Assembly (NCBI GenBank): GCA_039707465.1
Contig: CM077643.1
Span: 324,885,919 to 324,949,918, forward strand
DNA: 64,000 nucleotides
Direction: 5' to 3'
From: Rhabdophis nuchalis
Taxonomy: Eukaryota > Chordata > Lepidosauria > Squamata > Natricidae
Shown here: piece by piece, positions 32,654 to 43,340 of the stretch
How positions within the stretch are numbered: the first letter of the stretch is position 1
Layout of the letters: each line of letters begins with the position of its first letter
Translations under genes and position numbers: made by a program
Notes under the pieces: generated by a model
What the model was told of the DNA's origin: nothing
The model's input: only the letters and a program-made list of their open reading frames with translations
Databases searched by the model: none

Positions 32654-34591
32654 AATTACATTTACGCGGGAAGCCCCTCTGCAGGGTCGAGCAGAGGAAT
32701 TTGGAGTATTTCTGCAGGACAAAATCACTCAGATTCGGAACGAGTTGCCCTCCACTAGTGGTCCAGTCGAGGCGTCCAGTGCTGGTCTTGAGATTACACC
32801 TTGGGAGGAGTTCGACTTTGTTACTACCGAGGATATGGACAGGTTGCAGAGGAACCTTAGAGCCACCACATGTTTATTGGACCCGTGCCCCTCCTGGCTT
32901 GTACTGGCATCCTGGGAGGTGACACGAGGCTGGCTCCAGGGCATTGTGAATTCATCTCTGAGTGAGGGGTACTTGCCCACCGTTTTGAAAGAGGCGGTGG
33001 TGAGGCCCCTCCTCAAGAAACCATCCCTGGATCCAGCTTTATTAGAGAACTATCATCCCGTCTCCAACCTTCACTTTTTAGTGAAGGTTGTTGAGAGTGT
33101 GGTGGCTCAACAGTTTCCCCGACATCTGGAGGAAGTTGATTATCTAGACCCGCGCCAGTCCGGCTTCCGGCCCGGTCACAGCACCGAAACGGCATTGGTC
33201 GCGTTGGTGGATGATCTCTGGAGGGCACGGGATAGAGGTTGTTCCTCTATCCTTGTTCTATTAGACCTCTCAGCGGCTTTTGATACCATCGACCATGATA
33301 TCTTATTGCACTGATTGGGGGGGTTGGGGCTGAGAGGCACCGTCCTACGGTGGTTCTCGTCCTACCTCTCTGGTCGGTCGCAATGGGTGTTGGCAGGAGG
33401 GCAGAGGTCGTCCCCGAGGCCACTCACATGTGGGGTCCCTCAGGGGTCGGTCCTCTCGCCACTCCTGTTTAACACCTACATGAAGCCGCTGGGCGAGATC
33501 ATCCGTGGTTTTGGGGTGGAATACCATCTGTACGCTGATGACACTCAGTTGTACATATCCACCCTAAACCACCCCAACGATGCCGTCGAGGTGCTGTCCC
33601 GGTGTCTGGAGGCCATACGGATCTGGATGGGTAGTAACAAACTCAAACTCAACCCGTCCAAGACCAAGTGGCTGTGGTTTCCAGCACCCCGGTTCAGCCA
33701 GATAAGTCCAACACTGGCCATTGGGGGCGAACAACTGGCCCCCGTGGAGAGGGCGCGCAACTTAGGCGTCCTCCTGGATTCCCAGCTGTCCATGGAGGAC
33801 CATGTGACAGCCGTGGCCAGGGGGGCATTCTATCAGGTATGCCTGATACGCCAGTTGCGCCCCTTACTGGACCGGGGAGCCCTTCGCACAGTCACTCAAG
33901 CGCTTGTGACATCCCGGCTGGATTACTGTAACGCTCTCTACATGGGGCTCCCCTTGAGGTGCACTCGAAAGCTACAGTTAGTACAGAATGTGGCCGCGCG
34001 GGTGATTATGGGTGCCTCAAGGCAAAACCACGTAACACTTCTCCTGCGCGAGCTGCACTGGCTGCCTGTGGCCTTTCGAGTGCGCTTCAAGGTATTGACG
34101 ACCATCTTTAAATTGCTCCATGGCTCGGGGCCTAGCTATATACGAGACCGCCTCCTGCCCCATACATCCCTTCGTCCGATCCGCTCCCACAGAGAGGGTC
34201 TTCTCCAGGTGCCGTCAGCGGGGCAATGCCGGTTGGCGACACCCAGGGGAAGGGCCTTCTCTATGGCGGGCCCAGCCCTCTGGAACGACCTACCCCCCGA
34301 CCTTTGCACTATCTCGGACCTCCGCCTCTTCCGCCAACGTCTTAAGATGTATCTATTCCAACAAGCCGGCCTAGGATAGCCCCTACTTCTGATTTTTTAA
34401 AAATAAATTAATTTGGTACGGTTTTAACATGGGTTTTAGCACGGGTCTATTAATTTAATATATTTTAATTGATATTGTATTTTGTGGTTTTAATAATGCC
34501 TGTGCGCCGCCCTGGGTCCTAACAAGGAGAAGGGCGGGGCATAAATTTAATAAAAAATAAATAAATAAATAAAACAAATGAACACACACAC
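32654..34591 (+). mobile_element. CR1/L2-like LINE, AAAT-tail subfamily, longest plus-strand copy
   Basis: A frame enters at ~32661 ([16 protein letters not shown]) and continues to 34379. It is followed by a 3' UTR with GCGCCGCCCTGGGTCC and an (AAATA)n tail. An imperfect 28-bp direct repeat beginning ATTTATTTATCAG flanks the element (32626-32653 and 34592-34619, about three differences), a plausible target-site duplication. The endonuclease domain was lost by 5' truncation. Confidence 0.9.
32745..34379 (+). pseudogene. L2-like LINE reverse transcriptase, one in-frame stop
   Basis: It encoded the reverse transcriptase that copies the LINE RNA at the nicked genomic target. Domains in order: linker and fingers ([20 protein letters not shown], near codon 140), palm motif A with LLDLSAAFD (D at codon 174, ~33264), then a TGA at 33312-33314. 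After the stop, in the same frame, come GVPQGSVLSPLLFNTYMKPL, the catalytic YADD (33531-33542), the thumb (RIWMGSNKLKLNPSKTKWL) and the C-terminal LINE domain ending QQAGLG. The two halves are exactly in phase; the sister copy at 35361 has CGA (Arg) at the stop, so a C-to-T change explains it. All visible reverse-transcriptase motifs are kept. It is a nearly intact but inactive gene. Confidence 0.92.
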
Positions 34592-34686
34592 ATTTATTTA
34601 TCAGACCAAATGCAACACACACACACACACACATACACACACATATCCTGACGTTTGTATAGATTTTGTTTGAGGACAATGAGATA

Positions 34687-35082
34687 CAGGTAGTCCTCGA
34701 CTTACAACAGTTCATTTAATGACCGTTCAGTTACAACGGCACTGAAAAAAGTGACTTAGGATCGTTTTTCACCCTTATGACCATTGCAACATCTCCAAGG
34801 TCACATGATCAAAATTTGGATGGATGGCAACTGGTTCATACTGATGACGGTTGCAGTGTCCTGGGAATCATGTGATGAGCTTTCTCAACCTTCTGACAAG
34901 CAAAGTCAATGGGGAACTCAGATTCACTTAACCACCATACCACTAATCTAACCATTGCAATGATTCACTTAACAACAGGGGCAATAAAAGTGGTAAAATA
35001 AGGCAAAACTCACTTAACAAATGTTTTGTTTAGCAATATGTTGTAAATGTTGGGCTCAATTGTGGATGTAAGTCAAGGATAA
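34687..35082 (+). mobile_element. mariner-like MITE (CAGGTAGTCCTCGACTTACAA family)
   Basis: Starts CAGGTAGTCCTCGACTTACA after a TA dinucleotide and ends with GGATGTAAGTCAAGGAT, the decayed inverted copy. The interior has CATTGCAACATCTCCAAGGT and AAGCAAAGTCAATGGGGAAC. Copies lie at 25757, 37222, 46511 and 57458. The TA target and the lack of coding sequence fit a Tc1/mariner MITE. Confidence 0.82.
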
Positions 35083-35165
35083 GAGCCATGGTGGTGCTGT
35101 GGTTAGAATGCAGTACTGCAGGCTAGTTCTGCTGGCTGCCAGCAGTTCGATCCTGACCAGCTGAA

Positions 35166-36870
35166 ATAATAATAATAATAATAATAATTTAATTTTATAT
35201 CCCGCTCTCTCTCCCCAAAGGGACTTGAGGCGGGGCACAGGCAGTTAAAAATACAATTAAAACCACAGACAAAATACAAAATTAAAAATGAATTAAATTA
35301 ATCCTGCGCTAAAAACCCATAAACTAAAACTACCCCCAAAACCCCTAACCTTAAAAGAGACTACCCAAGGCCGGCCAGGCGAAAAAGATGTGTCTTTAAT
35401 TTTAAACGGAAGGAGCGGAGGTCCGTAGTTGTCCTAATGTCGGGGGGAAGGTCATTCCAGAAGGCTGGGCCTGCCACAGAGAAGGCCCTTCCCCTGGGCA
35501 TCGCCCGCTGACAGAGTCTAGTGGACGGCACCCGGAGAAGTCCCTCTCTGTGGGAGCGAATCGGCCGTGAGGATGTATGGGGCAGGATCCGATCCCGCAG
35601 ATAGCTAGGTCCCGAGCCATGGAGCGCTTTGAAGATGATGACTAACACCTTGAAGCGCACCCGAAAGACGACAGGTAGCCAGTGCAGCTCGTGCAAGAGC
35701 GGTGTTACGTGGGTAAACCTAGAGGTTCCCATTATTGCTCGCGCGGCTGCATTCTGGACCAACTGAAGCCTCCGGGTGCACCTCAAGGGGAGCCCCATGT
35801 AGAGAGAGTTACAATAGTCCAGTCGGGATGTCACGAGAGCATGAGTGACTGTGCAAAGGGCATCCCGGTCTAATAGGGGGCGCAACTGGCGTACCAGGCG
35901 AACCTGGTAAAACGCCCTCCTGGCCACGGCTGTCACTTGATCTTCCATGGACAGCCGGGTATCCAGGAGGACACCCAAGTTGCGCGCCCCATCCACAGGG
36001 GCAAGATGTTCGCCCCCTATGGCCAGAGATGGCATCAACTGGTTGAATCGGGCAGCCGGAAACCATAGCCACTCGGTCTTGGTCGGGTTGAGCCTGAGTC
36101 CGTTACTTCCCATCCAGATCCGCACGGCTTCCAGGCACTGGCACATCACCGCTACGGCATCGTTGGGGTGGTTTGGGGTAGATATATACAGCTGAGTATC
36201 ATCAGCGTAGAGATGATACTCTACCCCAAAGCCACGGATGATCTCGCCCAGCGGCTTCATATATGTGTTGAACAGGAGAGGCGAGAGGACCGACCCCTGA
36301 GGCACCCCACATGTGAGGGGTCTCGAGGTCGACCTCTGCTCTCCCGTCAACACAAATTGCGATCGGCCAGAGAGGTAGGAGGAGAACCACCGTAAAACGG
36401 TGCCTCCCACCCCCAACCCCCCCAGCCGATGCAATAAGATACCATGGTCGATGGTATCGAAAGCCGCCGAGAGGTCTAATAGAACCAGGATGGAGGAACA
36501 ACCCCCATCTCTGGCCCTCCAGAGATCATCCACCAATGCGACCAATGCCGTCTCGGTGCTATGCCCGGGCCGAAAGCCGGACTGGCGCGGGTCTAGATAA
36601 TCAACTTCCTCCAGGTGATGGGGAAACTGTTGTGCCACCACACTCTCAACAACCTTCGCCAAAAAGGGAAGGTTGGAGACAGGACGATAGTTAGATAGTA
36701 GAGCTGGATCCAAAGAGGGCTTCTTGAGGAGGGGTCTCACCATGGCCTCTTTTAGGGAGGCAGGCAAGGAACCTCACTCAAGGATGCGTTGACAACCTCT
36801 TGGAGCCAGCCTCGTGTCACCTCCCAGGATGCCAGTACAAGCCAGGAGGGACACGGGTCCCTCCTGGCTT
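35166..36870 (-). mobile_element. CR1/L2-like LINE, TAA-tail subfamily, best-preserved copy
   Basis: A short (TAA)n tail (35166-35186), then the antisense 3' UTR (GGGACTTGAGGCGGGGCACA) and an open frame of 468 codons. The homologous region continues to ~36850, where it ends in a perfect short inverted repeat. The insertion lies inside a SINE. Confidence 0.93.
35361..36767 (-). CDS. L2-like LINE reverse transcriptase, open 468-codon partial ORF2
   Basis: Reverse transcriptase of a non-LTR (CR1/L2-like, Jockey-group) retrotransposon. Residues ~1-60 are fingers ([20 protein letters not shown]). [20 protein letters not shown] is at 63-82. Motif [14 protein letters not shown], has its Asp at 98. 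GVPQGSVLSPLLFN lies near 154-167. YADD is at 187-190. The thumb (VRIWMGSNGLRLNPTKTEWL) and C-terminal LINE domain (LQLVQNAAARAIMGTS, SRPIRSHREGLLRVPS) follow, ending RLAGLG. No stop interrupts it. Upstream the same protein continues in another frame because of a one-base deletion near 36765-36775 relative to the copy at 32745, so the listed start is only the first in-frame start-like codon. The endonuclease is absent. It could yield a partial enzyme at most; expression is unknown. Confidence 0.88.
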   Translation of the reverse strand: MPASLKEAMVRPLLKKPSLDPALLSNYRPVSNLPFLAKVVESVVAQQFPHHLEEVDYLDPRQSGFRPGHSTETALVALVDDLWRARDGGCSSILVLLDLSAAFDTIDHGILLHRLGGLGVGGTVLRWFSSYLSGRSQFVLTGEQRSTSRPLTCGVPQGSVLSPLLFNTYMKPLGEIIRGFGVEYHLYADDTQLYISTPNHPNDAVAVMCQCLEAVRIWMGSNGLRLNPTKTEWLWFPAARFNQLMPSLAIGGEHLAPVDGARNLGVLLDTRLSMEDQVTAVARRAFYQVRLVRQLRPLLDRDALCTVTHALVTSRLDYCNSLYMGLPLRCTRRLQLVQNAAARAIMGTSRFTHVTPLLHELHWLPVVFRVRFKVLVIIFKALHGSGPSYLRDRILPHTSSRPIRSHREGLLRVPSTRLCQRAMPRGRAFSVAGPAFWNDLPPDIRTTTDLRSFRLKLKTHLFRLAGLG

Positions 36871-37221
36871 GTTGACTCAGCCTTCCATCCTTTCAAGGTT
36901 GGTAAAATGAGGACCTAGATTGTTGGGGGCAATATGCTGACTCTGTAAATGGCTTAGAGAGGGCTGTAAAACACTGTGAAGTGGTATATAAATTGCTATT
37001 ACCTGTATTTTGGATTTTCCATTGTTAAAAATATTCTACAATTTGACACGGTCAAGATAATCAAAGGCCTTTCTTAATGATATTAACTACTATGCATCAG
37101 CAATAATGTTTTTTCATCCTTGGTATTTCTAAAGCCAGCTTCAATTTCCACCAACTCTTTTCTATATAGAGCTCTTTCTCTGCTGGATGATCCGAAGTAT
37201 TATTTTGTGAGTTGATGAAAT

Positions 37222-37600
37222 TAAGATAGTCCTTAATTGACAACCATTCATTTAATGACAGCTTGAAGTTATAATGGCCTTGAAAAAATAGCTTATCCTC
37301 GGCCTCTAAGTTACAAAAGTTGCACCATCCCACAGTCATGTGATCTCAATTTGGGCTCTTGGCAACCAGTTCACAATTACAATAATTGCAGTGACTTGCT
37401 GTCACACAATTGAAATTTGGGACCTTCCCAGCCAGCTTCTCACAAGCAAAGTCAATTGCAATTCATTTAATTGCCACATATTTCACTTAATGACTGCAAG
37501 AAAAATTATTATAAAATAATCCCAGTCATGTGACCTAATTTAATAGCTTTATCGCTTAGCAACTGAAATTTCAGTCACATGTCAAGAATTATCTGTATAA
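37222..37600 (+). mobile_element. mariner-like MITE, decayed
   Basis: AGATAGTCCTTAATTGACAA at the left and interior TCACAAGCAAAGTCAATTGC match the copy at 34687. The right end GTCACATGTCAAGAATTATC has lost the inverted repeat. Confidence 0.7.
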
Positions 37601-37672
37601 TAGTTTGCATAATCTGTTAAGTTTTATATCTTTCATAATTACAGAGATATTGACTTTTTTCAATCTGTAGGC

Positions 37673-37840
37673 CAGGGGTGGGTTGCTCCCGGTTCACCCG
37701 AATCGGTGACCGATGGCTCCACCCACCCTCCTGGATGCTTCTGCACATGTGCAGAAGCTTCTGCATATGGGCAGAAGTGTCATGAGCGCACACGGAAGCC
37801 TGTCCAAACTGGTAGTAAAATATCTGGCAACCCACTACTG
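37673..37840 (-). mobile_element. hAT-type MITE (CAGTGGTGGGTTGC family)
   Basis: Ends CAGGGGTGGGTTGCTCCC and GGCAACCCACTACTG with identical flanking octamers CTGTAGGC (37665-37672 and 37841-37848). The interior has TTCTGCACATGTGCAGAAGC, a near-palindrome shared by the family. It splits the old RTE LINE. Confidence 0.92.
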
Positions 37841-39330
37841 CTGTAGGCCACTGGGTTATTTTCCAGATTTGCTGGCATAGCTTGGTTAGAATCTTTACTG
37901 ATTCTTCTTTTACTTGCCTGATTTATTTAACTCTCCCTTCAATTCATGTAGCTTTCCATTTTGGTAATGAAGCCAAGATCTGATTTCAAGTTCTAGGATG
38001 AGATATTCCATGTCTGTTTACAGTCTTCAATGCCTTCACAGCTGCTGTTGCTTCTCTTGCTTTTTTGGCAATTTCCACCATTTGTTCTGACATCCATTTT
38101 GCTTTATTCTCTTTCTGGATTTTAGATTCAGAGATCTGAATTTTTTATAGTTACCTTAATTTCATGGATTTCATTCCATGGTTCTTTTGATTCCGGATCA
38201 ATGAGGATCAGGACTTCAAATTGAGACATTATGTTCTCCCCCCCCAAAATTGTGAATATATGATCAATATCACATTGTGAAAACCGGTTGGATTTATTCT
38301 TGTTTATGTTAACTTGGAGTTTGCAAAATGAGTGGGTGATTATCTGTTCCATAGTCAGACACTGGCCACATCTTTGCTGTTATAATTGAACAATTCTGTC
38401 TCCTTCTATTAATAATATTATTATATTCAGTTTAATTTCAATGTGCTCCGTCAGGTGTTGTCTATGTATATAGGTATTATTTGGTTATTAAGGCAACGGA
38501 GACATAGTTAAATGAGCAGAAATAGGTATATCATTCTTCAGCTTAATTGTGGTTTCTTAGGCAATTTTCAGCTATAGTTTCCTTCTTAATATTTTCAACT
38601 ATATTGTCTCCAACCACAAGCAGCACACCTTGCTGTCAATTTCAGACTAAAGACTGCAAAACTCATCAACTTCTTTTGCCTCATTAGTTGGAGCAGAAAT
38701 GCAGATAATTATATTAAAGGATTGTCCGCAAAGCCTAATTGATATGATTTCATCACTGATTGCATTGGAGCCAAGTACTGTTCTCGCTTTGTCTTTCATA
38801 ACTATAAAAACAACGCTGTTCAATTTCTGTCTGAAAGTAACAATCTTAACCCACCTCAATTAGCTGATGCATAAATTGTCAATGTGCAATTGATTGCATC
38901 TCTCATTATGTTAGGCTTCCTCATGACCACACTTCTTACATTCTATGTTCCCACTGTAATTCTCTATTTGCAGCTTCAGATGTTCTTTTCCTGCATGGCA
39001 ACATCTCCAACTAGAGTCCTAAAGGCATTATTCTAATCATGACATAAACACCATTACTACTCCAAAATATCCTTAGCTTTTCCTTAGGAGCATGTTGCGC
39101 CCATCTGATCTGAGCAGTGCATCATCCAGCACTATATCATTAGCCACTTTATATTCTCTGTCCATATGGTTTTCTTAGTAAAATATGAGAGTGGTTTACC
39201 ATTGCTTTCTCCCTGTGCAATATGAACAGATGCCTTTGCCATTGTCACTAACTTCCCAGCACTCCTGCCTAATAGACTTACTTTAGCCAGACATCTGGAA
39301 AATGTTTATACCATGGGTAACCCTGCTGGG

Positions 39331-39576
39331 AATGTCTACCATTGGCAAAAACTACTGGCATTCTTCACTCATCCTTCCCAGGAATACCCTTACCCCACCA
39401 TGAGAGAAGTACAGTAGAACTTGGGGCAGATACTGTATGTCTTAATTATTTAATATTATTTCTTATCATGGGCCAGGACTCTGACTGTAAAGAAGAAGCT
39501 CCAGAAGAACCTGTGGAATGTCAGCCTCAGCAGATACCAATTGAAGAATCACCTGAGACTGACCAAACAGACGCAC
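39331..39576. other. unrecognised open stretch
   Basis: The plus frame from 39342 encodes an acidic, Glu/Pro-rich stretch (GQDSDCKEEAPEEPVECQ near 39475) before running into the MITE. It may be a fragment of an old element protein; I cannot assign it. Confidence 0.3.
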
Positions 39577-39751
39577 CAGTGGTGGGTTTCAAATTTTTTA
39601 GAACCTACTCTGTAGGTGTGGCCTATTTTGTGGGTGTGGCTTGGCAGTCATGTGACAGGGTGGGAGTGGCCACCTTTTAAAATGTGGTGAAACTCATTTA
39701 ACAACGCTCTTGCTAGCAACCAAAATTTTGGACTCAATTGTAATGATAAAT

Positions 39752-39835
<84 letters not shown>

Positions 39836-40000
39836 TCCTTCCTTCCTTCCTCCCTTCCCTTCCCTTCCCTTCCCGTTGGGACACAGGCAGCGGCGGGCCA
39901 GATTTACTTCCAGGTACGGTGGAACCCCCTCTCACCGGTTCTCTAAATTTCACCAACCGGCTCTTGCGAGTAGGTGCGAGCCTGCAGAAACCCACCACTG
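39577..40000 (-). mobile_element. hAT-type MITE (CAGTGGTGGGTTTC family) with CTTT repeat
   Basis: Ends CAGTGGTGGGTTTCAAATTT and AGAAACCCACCACTG; the body is the reverse of the copies at 9097 and 40509. The flanks AGACGCAC and ATATGCAC agree at 5 of 8. It contains a long pyrimidine microsatellite. Confidence 0.88.
39752..39875 (+). repeat. (CTTT)n(CCTT)n microsatellite inside a MITE
   Basis: More than twenty CTTT units, then CCTT and CCCTT units, at the same internal site as the GAAA arrays of the sister MITEs. Confidence 0.93.
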
Positions 40001-40508
40001 ATATGCACCATGACCTCTGGACTAGTTGATAACTTTGACAAGGGTCTTGGAATTTTGGACTGGATTTGGACTAATTTTCTGCTTGGTCCTGCTATAACCA
40101 AAACTCAGGGAAACTGTTTTCAGGCTCTGTTGGTTTGCGTTCCTTGTCTACTGTTATCTCCTCAACCTTGAGTAACATACTAATTTCTATAGCAAATATG
40201 TGGGTGAGTGTATCTTTGAAATCAGAAGCAGGAAAATATCATTCAGAGGTATATGTGTATAAATATAAAGTTTAAATTGTCATGTGTAGCAACATTCTTG
40301 GCACATTCAGTGATTAGAATGTGGGATTCTTTTGCTGATTAGCAGCTGCTGAACTATGATCCAGCACATCTATGAACACCAACAAGCAGCCAATAGGCAC
40401 ATAGTGATAAACCACATTTACACAGCATTCAAAAGAGACAATGAAAATGCTAAAAAGGATACAGAACAGTTAAAATACATCTTCTCCCAGCAACCTATAC
40501 CCACATAA
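40001..40508. other. no gene seen
   Basis: No recognisable repeat; short frames without motifs. Confidence 0.5.
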
Positions 40509-40855
40509 CAGTGGTGGGTTTCTGCAGGTTCGCACCTACCCGCGAGAGCCGGTTGGTGAAATTTAGAGAACCGGTGAGAGGGGGTTCCATCGGCGTACCT
40601 GGAAATAAATCTGGCCTGCTGCTGCCAGTGACCCAACGGGAAGGAAAGGAAAGGAAGAAAGGAAAGAAAGAAAGAAAGAATTTATCATCACAATTGAGTC
40701 CAAAATTTTGGTTGCTAAGCAAGAGCGTTGTTAAATGAGTTTCACCACATTTTAAAAGGTGGCCACTCCCACCCTGTCACATGACTGCCAAGCCAAGCCC
40801 ACAAAATAGGCCACACCTACAGAGTAGTTTCTAAAAAAATTGAAACCCACCACTG
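40509..40855 (+). mobile_element. hAT-type MITE (CAGTGGTGGGTTTC family)
   Basis: Ends CAGTGGTGGGTTTCTGCAGG and TTGAAACCCACCACTG. Identical octamers CCACATAA flank it (40501-40508 and 40856-40863). It contains a short GGAAA/GAAA array (40638-40680) and the AATTGAGTCCAAAATTTTGG module. Confidence 0.93.
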
Positions 40856-40895
40856 CCACATAAGCAAGTATTAACACCAGATGAACGAACGAATG

Positions 40896-40942
40896 AACAA
40901 ACAAACAAACAAACAAACAAACAAACAAACAAACAAACAAAC
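40896..40942 (+). repeat. (AAAC)n microsatellite
   Basis: About eleven AAAC units, preceded by related GAACGAACGAATG units. Confidence 0.93.
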
Positions 40943-40944
40943 AG

Positions 40945-42330
40945 AAAACAATACTCTAATCAAGGAGAAAATTGCAACCCTGTCAACACTGGCTTGGCAA
41001 GTTATTATACATAAACAGAAAACAAACATCATACTCACTAGCATTGTTGATGTTACCTATGTGGGTAATCAAACGTCTGCAAGCAATGAACTAAGCTCAG
41101 ATAGCGTGAATGATTCCACAGTTCAACGCTGAGCTATATATATATATATCTTCCATTCTATTGGCCTTTTACATAATTTGCCATTGTCTAGAAGGGGAAA
41201 ATACTCAATGCGCACTGCCATGCGGTGCTTATTAGCCACACACTTCCTGTAACAGCAGAGTTGCAATTACAAATAAGAAGGTTTTCATCCTAAATATATA
41301 CACCTCATCTCTTTTTTCTTAAAACCTGCTATTCTCAATCACAGGCCCAAACAAAGCATCTAATTATTAGAACCATGTAGTTTCTTTGCCGTGAGATTTA
41401 TTTTTCCACCAAGCTGGAGGTGTTTGAGTCATTTATTTTATTTTATTTTTAAAAAACATCTGACACAGTAGATTCCTTGTTCTATTATCCGGCAAGCCAG
41501 ACTTCTAAACAATTCAAACATAAAACCGAATGATGCTGGAACTCTCTTCCCTACCCTCGAGGCCTTTGAACAAGGGCTAACCTGACAATAAAAGCCAGCG
41601 TAGCATTGTGTTCTAATTAGATGCTAATAAATCAATCTATTCATGAGTGTTGCTGGATGTTTTGAGTGTCTGTATTCAAAAAGAGCCTTTATAATGAATC
41701 GCTATGGTAATTTCCACCATCCTACAGGGCACAAGAGACTATTCTTCTCCATTTCAGCATATCCAGAACGATTGCTTTCTTTATGTCAAGCTATCACATG
41801 CACATACTTCTAAATAAATAAAATTCCAGGATGCAACTGAAGTATTCAGGCAAGTTTCGAGAGCTCTCAGCTACAGCAGCAGACTCAACTTTTTCTTGAC
41901 CTTGTTTACCAAGTAGTTGTCAAGGAAACAGGGGCAGACTATTTTACACAGTCTTTTGTCCTCTGTCTGACAGCCTCCGTTCAGTTTCTAAGAAGGGGCT
42001 TTTTTAAATCAGAGATTCTGAATGGCCCAGCAGGGGTCAAGCTGCATGATTCAAGAGGTACAGTCTAGCCCAGCCCAGTCCAGCACATCTGGCAATGTTG
42101 CATCACTAATCCAACAATGGCAGGGATGCCCCAAATGATTGCTTGGAATGCTGGCCTAATTAGGCTGATAGTATGTTACACGTCCCTATCGGAATGCTTT
42201 CGTTCCAGAACGGCGACACAATACAGCTGCTCCCGGTCTGCTTAGAACAATGTCATGAATGAATTCACGCTTTTGCTGACTTTTTTTTTTTAAATAATGC
42301 AACCATTAGTGATTACAACAAATTTGTTGT
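40945..42330. other. no gene; candidate conserved non-coding DNA
   Basis: Contains a short (TA)n run at 41137-41150, then about 1 kb without repeat signatures. The part at 41590-41740 holds TTCTAATTAGATGCTAATAA and CTTTATAATGAATCGCTATG. Dense homeodomain-type motifs suggest an enhancer-like element, unproven. Confidence 0.35.
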
Positions 42331-42825
42331 ATTCACCATCAAGTGCCCCCATTTGGTTGTTATTTCAGCTTGCTTTTTTCCCCTAACACACAAACAAACA
42401 AACAAAGAAGACCAATTACTGCAAGTGTATCCATGTGGTTTTGCTGGAACATAGCCACGTGGCTCTTCCTAACCACGCAACGGTGTAAATGTACACTGAA
42501 AAATATATTAGGAAAAGAAAAGTATCCTGTTTTTCCTGCCCTCCCATTAACCCCAGTTTGATGCCAGACTTGCAATCAAAGGAAAAGGAAAGGTGAAGGG
42601 AACGATATAGTCTTAAGTGAATGGTCCTATTTTTCCTGGTGTTTCGGAATGTAAGAAATGGATCTGCAAATTCCATCTGCACTTCTTTCAAAAGTGAATT
42701 CGAGGCAAAAAGAAAATTCATAGCATGTGTGGCAAGGCAGGGAAGAAAGAGACTTTGCAGCAAGTAGGTTCCAGCTCTGACTAACGTCCCTTCAGGATCA
42801 TCAGGCCTAAAATGCCCATATTATT
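42331..42825. other. no gene seen
   Basis: The frames at 42343-42763 have no recognisable motif. A short (AAAC)n run lies at 42391. Confidence 0.5.
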
Positions 42826-42830
42826 CTGTG

Positions 42831-43168
42831 CCAGCGGGCGGCGCCAGGGGAAGGGCCTTCTCTGTGGCGGGCCCAACCCTCTGGAACGACCTTCCCCCTG
42901 AAATTAGAACAACTACGGACCTCCGCTCCTTCTGTCAAAAATTAAAAACCCAATTTTTCCGCTTGGCCGGCCTAGGTTAGTCATCTGTTATTGTTTTAAT
43001 TGGTTTTTAAGGGGTTAGTTTTTTTTAGCATTTTGGGTTTTTAGCGCAGGGATAACTTGTTTAATTTGATTTTTATATATTTATGATGTATTTATGGTTG
43101 TATGTTTTTTAATTCCCCTGTGCACCGCCCCGAGTCCCTTTGGGGAGAGGGAGTGGTCTATAAATTAA

Positions 43169-43237
<69 letters not shown>

Positions 43238-43244
43238 CATTATT

Positions 43245-43339
<95 letters not shown>

Positions 43340-43340
43340 G
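42831..43340 (+). mobile_element. CR1/L2-like LINE 3' end, ATT-tail subfamily
   Basis: Encodes only the last ~45 residues (GRAFSVAGPTLWNDLPPEIR is seen with slight changes, then RLAGLG). The 3' UTR has GCACCGCCCCGAGTCCC and a tail of ATT units that merges into the compound microsatellite. Confidence 0.88.
43169..43339 (+). repeat. compound (ATT)n(ATC)n(ATT)n microsatellite
   Basis: ATT units at 43169-43246, ATC units to about 43290, then ATT units again to 43339. Long Leu, Ser, Ile, Asn, Asp or Met runs in the frames here are artefacts. Confidence 0.95.

Larger units (their letters stand above)
35083..37004 (+). mobile_element. MIR/CORE-like SINE split by an L2-like LINE
   Basis: The left part (35083-35165) holds the tRNA-like head GTGGTTAGAATGCAGTACTG and GTTCGATCCTGACCAGC. 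The right part (36871-37004) holds GTTGACTCAGCCTTCCATCC, AAAATGAGGACCTAGATTG and the TATAAATTGCTATT end. The LINE lies between them. Confidence 0.85.
31683..39330 (-). mobile_element. ancient RTE-clade LINE, antisense, shattered by later insertions
   Basis: Pieces in the correct order on the minus strand: endonuclease remains at 38640-38990 (ARTVLGSNAISDEIISIRLC, then FNIIICISAPTNEA), a linker at 37880-38350 (EPWNEIHEIKVTIKN), a reverse-transcriptase piece near 37050 (AFDYLDRVKL), and a C-terminal piece at 32050-32400 (EFSIKEIMLLYRL, GRITVKA, PTNIRIVQAMVW). The 3' end near 31683 has a (TTTG)n tail and ACTTATGTGCCTTTAAGTTG. All frames are broken. Sequence at 32480-37004, 37222-37600 and 37673-37840 is younger insertion material. 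That all pieces belong to one copy is inferred from order and orientation. Confidence 0.7.

Noticed and set aside
39342..39680. 112-codon frame as a host exon
   Set aside because: The frame continues into a MITE and lacks splice-site support; only an acidic stretch is left unexplained.
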